Below are positions 57,644-64,000 of a stretch of DNA of 64,000 bases, piece by piece. The stretch spans positions 62,001-126,000 of the forward strand of contig NZ_JAEPJQ010000005.1 of the NCBI RefSeq assembly GCF_016827605.1, given 5' to 3'. The notes under the pieces were generated by a model. That model searched no databases. It was not told where the DNA came from and saw only the letters and a program-made list of their open reading frames with translations. The stretch is from Hyunsoonleella ulvae (GTDB lineage Bacteria > Bacteroidota > Bacteroidia > Flavobacteriales > Flavobacteriaceae). The position numbers were made by a program, and so were the translations under genes. How positions within the stretch are numbered: the stretch's first letter is position 1; each line of letters begins with the position of its first letter.

Positions 57644-58849
57644 ATGAACAAGAACAACACCTACTTTCCATCAATACATGATAAAAAAACTGCTACTCGG
57701 CAAGATGAAAAATGGGATGAAGCAATAGCCCTGTTCAACAGTGGACAATATGATAGGGTTTTACCCACAATATTGGATTATGTTGGCAGTCATTTACAAA
57801 ACAAAAAAAATGGCAATACTTATGAAATAGCCCATGGATCTGTAGTAATTACTATTACACAAACGGCAACGGAACTGTTGGTAAAATGTCCTTTCCTGAA
57901 CATAGAAAATGCTAAAAAAGTACCTCTAATGCGCAGGTTGGCAGAAATACGCATGCATCCGCTTAACCTTACCAATGTGTCCTTGAAGGACAAGCTGGTC
58001 TATTTTTCATTCTCCTGTCCCATAAATTTATGTGAACCTTATAAAATTTACGGTGTGCTCAGGGAAATTTGCTACTACGCAGATAGCTACGATGATGAGT
58101 TCATAGAAAAGTTTGACGCTACACATCTTCAAGAACCAAAAACAATTCCTTTTTCCAATGAGCTAAAACAAGAGGCCTACTCCAATTATCAGAAAATTAT
58201 AGAAGAAGGTATACAGCGTTTCAATTATTACATGGAAAATCGGCATGAAAACAATGCCTGGTATACGTTGAACATTACTTTAAAAAGAATAGAGTTTTAC
58301 GCAGAGCCGCAAGGCTATTTACGTACCATAGTAGAAAAAGCCATAGATGGCATTTTTGACAGGAATACCCCTTTCCAGAATCGCCTGCTAAATGGGAAGG
58401 CTAGTTTGGAAAAGTTAAAAAGCTATTCAAACGATAAATTTTCAGAAGATTTATATCAAGTAGAGACATTTATACCCCACAAGTATAGTGGTAAGAAAGA
58501 AAATATTAGGGAAAATTGGGAAGATAGTTATACCGATGCACAAGAAATGATAGCCAATGCCAGATTTGAAGATGCGGCAAATTTGCTGCAATCCTGTTTT
58601 TATAGCCTGTTCTACTACAACTTAGTTGATGAAAACATTAGTAAGCCCATTACTGATGCTTTGGCCCAAGCCAATGGATTGGACTGGAACCAAGCTGCAC
58701 CAATTCTATTAAAAGGAATGGAAGCCATTATGGAAGATAATCTTTTTGGTAACGATTATGGAATGGACCTATCACAAATCATGGGAGAACAAATGCAACA
58801 ATCTATTGCGGCAATGCAGCAAATGATGGCCAACTACAAAACAAATTAA
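57644..58849 (+). CDS. Cytoplasmic protein with YbjN/CesT-like region
   Basis: The 401-residue product has no signal or membrane segment. Residues ~45-165 (YEIAHGSVVITITQTATELL, KVPLMRRLAEIRMHPLNL, KIYGVLREICYYADSYDDEF) look like the YbjN / type III secretion chaperone-like fold. The middle is helical (~170-290). The C-terminus includes another helical pair and a Met/Gln-rich tail (MGEQMQQSIAAMQQMM). The protease gene starts 3 bases after its stop and contains a related-looking C-terminal domain, so the two products may interact. Function is unknown. Confidence 0.65.
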   Translation: MNKNNTYFPSIHDKKTATRQDEKWDEAIALFNSGQYDRVLPTILDYVGSHLQNKKNGNTYEIAHGSVVITITQTATELLVKCPFLNIENAKKVPLMRRLAEIRMHPLNLTNVSLKDKLVYFSFSCPINLCEPYKIYGVLREICYYADSYDDEFIEKFDATHLQEPKTIPFSNELKQEAYSNYQKIIEEGIQRFNYYMENRHENNAWYTLNITLKRIEFYAEPQGYLRTIVEKAIDGIFDRNTPFQNRLLNGKASLEKLKSYSNDKFSEDLYQVETFIPHKYSGKKENIRENWEDSYTDAQEMIANARFEDAANLLQSCFYSLFYYNLVDENISKPITDALAQANGLDWNQAAPILLKGMEAIMEDNLFGNDYGMDLSQIMGEQMQQSIAAMQQMMANYKTN

Positions 58850-58852
58850 GCA

Positions 58853-59935
58853 ATGAGTATCATAAACAACATAGAAAATTCAGTATATAGAATTAATACT
58901 GCCAATGGTTCCGGAACTGGGTTTTATAGCCTACATGACAACATTATTGTAACCAATTATCACGTGGTATCTGGTTGCTTAACGGTAAGTATAGAAGGGC
59001 AGGACAAGAACAGATATTTGGCCAAGGTCATATATATAAACCAAAGAAAGGACATTGCATTTTTGCAAGCAGAACACCTGCCAAAACCTGCCGTAACAAT
59101 ACTTACAGACCATGACAGTGAAACCACTTCTAGAGATAAAGTATTGGTGTTGGGGTATCCGTATGGTATGCCCTTTACGGTTACAGAAGGCATTGTATCC
59201 AATCCTAGACAGATTATTGATGGCAGCAACTTTATACAAACCGATGCTGCAATAAATCCAGGAAACAGTGGTGGCCCGGTAATCAATGAAAAAGGGGAAT
59301 TGGTAGGTATTGTAACATCCAAATTCTCCGATGCAGACAATATGGGTTTTGCAATCCCTATGGAAACACTTCGTGAAGAACTGGAAATTATTGGAGAACT
59401 GTCTGGTGAGTTCACTATAGGTTGCCCAAGTTGCAATGGCTTAATTGAAGAAAAAACGGATTATTGTCCCAATTGCGGAAATGATATCGATGAAAAACTA
59501 TTTGAAGAAAATCCGCTTTCAGATTTCAGTTTAAAAGTAGAAGAAGCCATTACCAAATTAGATTTAGATCCTGTTTTGGCTCGGTCTGGTAGGGAACGTT
59601 GGTATTTTCATCAAGGTAGTGCAGAAATACGAATGTTTGTGTATGATAACAATTATTTATTTGCCACCTCTCCACTAAACGATTTGCCGCGTAAAAATTT
59701 AGCTGAAGTGTACGAGTATATTTTGACCGCCGATACGGGAAAGCATAGATTGTCCATTTCCAACAATCAAATATTCCTTTCCTATCGCATACACATAAGC
59801 GATTTGTATTCAGAGAACAAGGAAGAATTTCTTGAAGAGATTGCCCAACTGGCCATGAAGGCTGATGATCTAGATGATATGTTCGTAAATGACTTTGGTG
59901 CAAAAATGACACATTATAGTAAATCTTGCTCTTAA
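58853..59935 (+). CDS. Trypsin-like serine protease with zinc ribbon and YbjN/CesT-like domain
   Basis: The 360-residue product has no signal peptide, so it appears cytoplasmic, unlike DegP-type proteases. Residues ~1-180 form an S1C/trypsin-like domain with the catalytic triad visible: His in IIVTNYHVVSG, Asp in QRKDIAFLQ and Ser in INPGNSGGPVINEKG. Next is a zinc ribbon (~191-210, CPSCNGLIEEKTDYCPNCG). The C-terminal ~140 residues (SGRERWYFHQGSAEIRMFVY, HRLSISNNQIFLSYRIHI) resemble a YbjN/CesT-like fold. No PDZ domain is present. The fusion suggests regulated proteolysis of a client recruited by the C-terminal domain. Confidence 0.85.
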   Translation: MSIINNIENSVYRINTANGSGTGFYSLHDNIIVTNYHVVSGCLTVSIEGQDKNRYLAKVIYINQRKDIAFLQAEHLPKPAVTILTDHDSETTSRDKVLVLGYPYGMPFTVTEGIVSNPRQIIDGSNFIQTDAAINPGNSGGPVINEKGELVGIVTSKFSDADNMGFAIPMETLREELEIIGELSGEFTIGCPSCNGLIEEKTDYCPNCGNDIDEKLFEENPLSDFSLKVEEAITKLDLDPVLARSGRERWYFHQGSAEIRMFVYDNNYLFATSPLNDLPRKNLAEVYEYILTADTGKHRLSISNNQIFLSYRIHISDLYSENKEEFLEEIAQLAMKADDLDDMFVNDFGAKMTHYSKSCS

Positions 59936-59943
59936 CTAAAATA

Positions 59944-60369
59944 ATGAACCGACTAGTAATGACGAGTTTTTTATTGATGACTTTTTTTGGTAAAGCTCAA
60001 GAGAATCAGAACTCACTGGTCAATAAGACCTTTATAGCCAAAATAGGTTCAATATGTGAAGAAACCCCAGATAACAACCCTTGCGTAGGCGAGGAAATTT
60101 ATCTTGTGCTACACTTTGGCAAAACGTTTGTTGATGTTGTAGAGCAACAAATTTCTTCTTGTGGAGAGGAAACAACCGATCTGATTGGAGAATTTACATG
60201 GAAATGGCAAAAGGGGAGTAGATCAGAAATAATGTTCAACCCTGAAGAGGTAATGCACACTCTTAGGGACAGCGTGGCACTTGAATTAAGCAAAGGACAA
60301 CTCATTGGGAAAAAACCAAATAAAAATAAAAACATAAGTACATACCATTTTCGTGGAAGCGTAAACTAG
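59944..60369 (+). CDS. Small exported protein of unknown function
   Basis: ATG 59944 gives a 141-residue product with signal peptide MNRLVMTSFLLMTFFGKAQ; an in-frame ATG at 59926 overlaps the protease gene. Two cysteine pairs (SICEETPDNNPC and SSCGEETTD) suggest disulphides. The core is beta-rich, with IYLVLHFGKTFVDVVEQ and GEFTWKWQKGSRSEIMF. No family is recognised. It lies in the same operon, 8 bases after the protease. Confidence 0.65.
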   Translation: MNRLVMTSFLLMTFFGKAQENQNSLVNKTFIAKIGSICEETPDNNPCVGEEIYLVLHFGKTFVDVVEQQISSCGEETTDLIGEFTWKWQKGSRSEIMFNPEEVMHTLRDSVALELSKGQLIGKKPNKNKNISTYHFRGSVN

Positions 60370-60418
60370 AATCTTTGCATGCCAGGCTTTAATGTTTTTC
60401 AAACTTATTATATAAAAA

Positions 60419-61447
60419 ATGAAACAGTTTTTAGTTTTAATGACCATTCTGGTGTCGGTAGTCTCTAAAGCACAAACATTATCAAGTTGGGATGAAATAA
60501 AGTTACATCGTTTTGGAACGGAAACCGTGTACAAGTCCATAAATAATAGACCCATTAATGGGCTTTATAAAATAGCATCGGCTAATGGTAGCTACTCAGA
60601 AATTTTTTTTAAAAAAGGAAAAATTCACGGGGTAAGGAAAAATTATAGTTCGGATGAACGCTTAATAAGCACCCAATCATATCTTAATGGAAAACGAGAT
60701 GGGGAATGGACATATTATGACGAAGACGGAAAACCCAAAACCATCGAAAATTATAAGGAGGGACTAAAAACAGGGAAGTGGTGGAAAAAAGCCATGGTAA
60801 ATAGTAGCTATTATACCAGTATATCATTTTATGAAAATAATATCCCCACAGGAAGGTGGATCGAAAAATGGAAGAATGGCACTCTAAAAGAGGAAAGAAT
60901 TTTCAATGGCAAGGGCAGCTACACTCAAAAAAAATACCATGCCAACGGAAAGCTTTATGAACAAAAATCTTACAAAAACTTCAAATTGAACGGTAATCAG
61001 TTCTTGTATTCCAAAGCTGGGATTTTATTAAAAAAAGAATTGTTTGCACATAATGTTTTAGAAAAAAGAGAAAGCTTTTTCGATAACGGTAGACCTCGTG
61101 AAGTTTACAATTTTAAAAACGGAAAACTACATGGCACATGTATAGATTATAAAAGTTCTGGTGCAAAATCGTATGAAGGCATTTATGAAAACGGGTACAA
61201 ATCCGGCGTTTTTAAAAAATATGTGGATAGCAATGGCTGGCTATACTATGAAACTTCATATGAGAACGACGTTGCCAACGGACCTCATAAAACTTATTAC
61301 AGAAGTAAGTTGGTCGAGCAAGAAGGAAATTATTTAAATGGTTCTAAAAACGGAATTTGGAAATTTTACAACATAGCGGGAAAATTGATACGGGAGGTAG
61401 AATACGATATGGGAACAGAAATTATGCGAAGAGAATATAATCATTAA
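60419..61447 (+). CDS. Exported MORN/YwqK-like repeat protein
   Basis: The 342-residue product has a signal peptide (MKQFLVLMTILVSVVSKA). It is nearly all MORN-variant repeats, around ten, of the form G...G.W..Y...G: for example NGKRDGEWTYYDEDGKPK, LKTGKWWKK, NGKLHGTCIDYKSSGAKS, NGYKSGVFKKYVDS and NGSKNGIWKFYNIAGKLI. Proteins of this type are often labelled YwqK-family antitoxins, but no toxin is adjacent and the role here is unknown. It sits 13 bases before lemA. Confidence 0.8.
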   Translation: MKQFLVLMTILVSVVSKAQTLSSWDEIKLHRFGTETVYKSINNRPINGLYKIASANGSYSEIFFKKGKIHGVRKNYSSDERLISTQSYLNGKRDGEWTYYDEDGKPKTIENYKEGLKTGKWWKKAMVNSSYYTSISFYENNIPTGRWIEKWKNGTLKEERIFNGKGSYTQKKYHANGKLYEQKSYKNFKLNGNQFLYSKAGILLKKELFAHNVLEKRESFFDNGRPREVYNFKNGKLHGTCIDYKSSGAKSYEGIYENGYKSGVFKKYVDSNGWLYYETSYENDVANGPHKTYYRSKLVEQEGNYLNGSKNGIWKFYNIAGKLIREVEYDMGTEIMRREYNH

Positions 61448-61460
61448 AAAAGCAAAAATT

Positions 61461-62021
61461 ATGGGAATAGCGATAATAGCAGCAGTCATATTACTGGTTC
61501 TTATAGCGGGAATTGTAATCAATAACCAAATAGTTGCCAGAAAAAACCTAGTGGCACAAGCCTTTGGAAGCATTGAAATCTATCTAAAAAAACGATTTGA
61601 CCTAATCCCTAATCTGGCAGCAACGCTCAATAAATACTTGGCCCATGAAAAAGATATCTTGCTAAAAGTTACAGAGCTTCGGAGTCAAATAGAAAAGGCA
61701 ACCGAACCTAAAGAAAAAATACAGGCTTCCAATAAATTGACCAAAGTGATGAGTGGTCTGAACATTAATGTAGAGAACTACCCAGATTTAAAAGCCGACA
61801 CACAATTTATAAACCTTCAGTTTGAACTGTCGGACATGGAAAACCAGATTTCTGCAGCCCGTAGAGCATTTAATGCTGCAGTTACAAGTTATAACAACAA
61901 AATACAAATGTTTCCGGCCAGTATAATTGCCGGTATGAGAAAAGATAAAGCGGAAACGCTGTTAGAAATCCCAAAAGCAGAACAAAAAGAAGTAAATATC
62001 AACCAACTACTAAACGCATAA
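61461..62021 (+). CDS. LemA family protein
   Basis: The 186-residue product has one N-terminal transmembrane helix (IAIIAAVILLVLIAGIVI). The LemA signature follows: NLVAQAFGSIEIYLKKRFDL, IPNLAATLNKYLAHEKDILL and a helical bundle ending DKAETLLEIPKAEQKEVNIN. LemA proteins are membrane-anchored helical bundles found beside DUF3137 or TPM-domain proteins. A DUF3137 gene follows two genes downstream. The biochemical role is not established. Confidence 0.92.
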   Translation: MGIAIIAAVILLVLIAGIVINNQIVARKNLVAQAFGSIEIYLKKRFDLIPNLAATLNKYLAHEKDILLKVTELRSQIEKATEPKEKIQASNKLTKVMSGLNINVENYPDLKADTQFINLQFELSDMENQISAARRAFNAAVTSYNNKIQMFPASIIAGMRKDKAETLLEIPKAEQKEVNINQLLNA

Positions 62022-62033
62022 AAAATAACAACT

Positions 62034-62846
62034 ATGCAAATGTTACAAAATTTACCATGGTATGGCTATGCGATACTGGCATTAGGAGTTCTCTCCTACG
62101 TATTTAAATATTTTAAAATAGCAAAGGAAGGTCATGATGAAGCCGATTTAAAAAAGGCAAAATTTAAAGTATCCGAAGACAGTAGCTTGACCAAAGAACA
62201 ACAGTTTGCCATTGCGCTCTACACTCCTCTGGCAGAGTGGTGGGGCGCCGACACGAATACCTTGACATTTCTTGACACAAAATCTGCAAATCGCTACTTA
62301 AAAAGATGGCATATAGATACCAAGGAGTCGTACTGGGATCTAACCGAGTATTTTATGAAAGATGGTAGGCGTTGGTACTATAACTTTATATATAATATGA
62401 TGAACACATTACCCGAAGAAGATTGGGAAAAGATAATGAAAGATTATTTTGGTAATAATGAAAGAGCCTTCAACTATCTAAAAGTCTTAAAATCCAATAA
62501 AGCACTGAACGAACTCAAACAAAACGGGCTTTTAACTTTTGATAACGAAATGGATATAAGCATTGCCGGGTACGATGCAGCAATCTTGGTAGGGCATGCC
62601 AGAAAAGCCTATACCACAGGTATAATTACAGAAGAAGAAGCTTTTAAAGTTATCAAATTTGCAAGGGAACTTGCATTGAACCATTTCTCATCTTGGGAAG
62701 AATTTGGAAAAAGCTTCATCCTTGGCTTTGCGTTCGACCAGCAACACCGTGAACGTTCTTATAGAGAGGAAGTCTACCATCTCTACAAACAAGTCTCTGA
62801 ACACCCAGAAAGTCCTTGGAATACCATTAGCTGGCCCAAAAGCTAA
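62034..62846 (+). CDS. DUF1266 domain protein
   Basis: The 270-residue product has one N-terminal hydrophobic segment (LPWYGYAILALGVLSYVFKY). The remaining part fits DUF1266: LAEWWGADTNTLTFLDTKSA, LKRWHIDTKESYWDLTEYFM, ISIAGYDAAILVGHARKAYTTG and FSSWEEFGKSFILGFAFDQQ. The core Trp, Asp and Arg/His residues of the family seem present. Function is unknown. It is placed between lemA and the DUF3137 gene with gaps of 12 and 3 bases. Confidence 0.82.
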   Translation: MQMLQNLPWYGYAILALGVLSYVFKYFKIAKEGHDEADLKKAKFKVSEDSSLTKEQQFAIALYTPLAEWWGADTNTLTFLDTKSANRYLKRWHIDTKESYWDLTEYFMKDGRRWYYNFIYNMMNTLPEEDWEKIMKDYFGNNERAFNYLKVLKSNKALNELKQNGLLTFDNEMDISIAGYDAAILVGHARKAYTTGIITEEEAFKVIKFARELALNHFSSWEEFGKSFILGFAFDQQHRERSYREEVYHLYKQVSEHPESPWNTISWPKS

Positions 62847-62849
62847 ACC

Positions 62850-63920
62850 ATGGAACGTTTAATAGAAAAGGCATATACTGAGGTAAGTAATGAGCTTTCT
62901 TTTATTTACAAAAAAAGAAAACGCACATTGTTCTTTCAAAAAATAATGTGGCTCATCACAGGCCTATATTTTGTATTAATGCTATTGAATATAGCAACCA
63001 ATTATTTTCCAAATTCAGGAAATATTTTTCTAAGCTTTTTTGAACGGTTCAAGGCTACGCCCGAAAATCCTTATGCCAACATGTACCCAATTGTGGGTCT
63101 GGTGGTTTTATTATATGTAACTACGTATTTATTTGCGGGAGCATTTCAAAAATTCAAAATAAGGGAAACGCAAACCATGAACAAAATGGTAAAAATGCTA
63201 TTCCCAAAAGTAAGCTTTGCCCAAAATACAACTGTTCCCACTAATGAAATTGGCCAAAGTAAACTCTTTGCCTGGGTTAAGACAAATGCAACAATGTACA
63301 GTTACGGTCAATTAAGAAGTTCAACAAATGGAAGTATTATCAACATTGCCGACATAGGTATCATTGAAGAAAACGTTTCGAACAAAACAAAGGGTACTTT
63401 AATGCATATTCCTATATTGAATATAGTTGTGATTCTGTACCAGTTTGTTCTTAAGAATATAGTTGCCAACAAATCGGCAGATAATGTCTATTATACCTTT
63501 AGGGGAATGTTTTGCTGGTTAAGGTTTAAGAAATCACTCAATGGGCATACAGTGATCTTAACAAATAACCAGAGTTCTAAATTAAATCGGTTTTTCAGTA
63601 CCAACTTTAAGGAAGAACAAAAAATAAACTTGGAAGACCTTAGGTTTACCAATCAATTTGTAGTTTATGGTACAGATCAGGTAGAAGCGCGTTATGTCTT
63701 GTCTACAGCACTTATGGAGCGAATAGTTTCTTTAAAGGAAAAATTTGACAAACCCATGCTTTTATCTTTCCAGAACCGGCAAATGTATCTTGCTGTAAAA
63801 AATGAAAACGGTCTGTTTTCTTTCCCATCCGGAAAATTGGAAACAGTAAAAATCATAGAAGAACTTGCCAAAGATGTAAATACCGCTTTGCAAATAGCAA
63901 CAGAATTAAAACTGAACTAA
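62850..63920 (+). CDS. DUF3137 membrane protein
   Basis: The 356-residue product has two N-terminal transmembrane helices (~28-50, IMWLITGLYFVLMLLNIA; ~80-100, VGLVVLLYVTTYLFAGAFQK) followed by a soluble domain typical of DUF3137 (FRGMFCWLRFKKSLNGHTVI, FVVYGTDQVEARYVLSTALM, FQNRQMYLAVKNENGLFSFP). DUF3137 and LemA proteins are regular neighbours in bacteria, which supports a joint envelope function. The start codon is 3 bases after the DUF1266 stop. Confidence 0.85.
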   Translation: MERLIEKAYTEVSNELSFIYKKRKRTLFFQKIMWLITGLYFVLMLLNIATNYFPNSGNIFLSFFERFKATPENPYANMYPIVGLVVLLYVTTYLFAGAFQKFKIRETQTMNKMVKMLFPKVSFAQNTTVPTNEIGQSKLFAWVKTNATMYSYGQLRSSTNGSIINIADIGIIEENVSNKTKGTLMHIPILNIVVILYQFVLKNIVANKSADNVYYTFRGMFCWLRFKKSLNGHTVILTNNQSSKLNRFFSTNFKEEQKINLEDLRFTNQFVVYGTDQVEARYVLSTALMERIVSLKEKFDKPMLLSFQNRQMYLAVKNENGLFSFPSGKLETVKIIEELAKDVNTALQIATELKLN

Positions 63921-63967
63921 ATCAGTATGTTTTCTTTAATAGAATTAAGATTGGAACTTAAAAAAGC

Positions 63968-64000
63968 ATGAAACAAAAACGAAACTTTGTTTGTGGATAT
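63968..64000 (+). CDS. Possible start of another gene, cut by the window edge
   Basis: ATG 63968 opens a frame (MKQKRNFVCGY) that runs off the right edge. It overlaps by ATGA the stop of a 14-codon frame (63927-63971, MFSLIELRLELKKA), which could be a short coupled leader. The gene identity cannot be judged from 11 codons. Confidence 0.3.
   Translation, partial: MKQKRNFVCGY

Overview
The window is AT-rich DNA from a Bacteroidota bacterium, most likely a marine member of the Flavobacteriaceae. The family-level call rests on LptD, TamB, MlaD and DUF4159 proteins of flavobacterial type, a Bacteroidota promoter (TTG, 20-nt spacer, TAnnTTTG) in front of the tRNA genes, a Bacteroidota-type MobB relaxase remnant, and giant YD-repeat (RHS) proteins of the kind common in this family. 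No genus is claimed. No rRNA gene, CRISPR array or intact prophage was seen.

Layout. (1) Bases 1-19341 hold a polymorphic-toxin-like RHS locus, all on the + strand with overlapping or nearly touching genes. In order these are a >2100-residue secreted protein cut by the left edge, a 423-residue secreted carbohydrate-binding-like protein ending in a YD-type segment, a LolA-like secreted protein, and a ~3370-residue RHS protein. The RHS protein has a canonical RHS core and a variable C-terminal tip with a GIY-YIG-like nuclease signature. A small acidic protein (candidate immunity) and a small lipoprotein follow. (2) Bases 19342-21240 are a repeat island. Two direct copies of a REP-like hairpin element flank a ParE-type toxin-antitoxin pair. 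A third, inverted degenerate copy lies just before a REP-associated transposase (RAYT) gene broken by one in-frame TAG.

(3) Bases 21330-52501 are mostly housekeeping: RNA modification (THUMP-like methyltransferase, TrmH family, RsmE, TsaD), envelope biogenesis (TamB, LptD, MlaD, amidase with SPOR domain, NlpC/P60), glycolysis (PfkA, GAPDH), GuaC, a hybrid histidine kinase, a two-gene Fe-S redox module interrupted by a GC-rich structured repeat, a thiolase and a PgpH-like HD phosphohydrolase. (4) Bases 52527-53459 are a junction: a tRNA-Ser/tRNA-Pro pair with a textbook promoter, a terminator, then a decayed MobB relaxase, suggesting an old integrative element at the tRNA.

(5) Bases 53509-56512 encode a TPR-containing LytS-type histidine kinase and a LytTR regulator; a perfect inverted repeat fills the spacer of the candidate promoter. 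(6) Bases 56661-64000 hold a compact accessory cluster: small membrane protein, lipoprotein, two proteins with YbjN/CesT-like regions (one fused to a trypsin-like protease and a zinc ribbon), a secreted protein, a MORN-type protein, LemA, DUF1266 and DUF3137. From 57644 on, the genes run in one direction with mostly tiny gaps. This cluster and the RHS locus are the best candidates for under-described systems. All calls come from reading the sequence and from memory of protein families; no database search was run.
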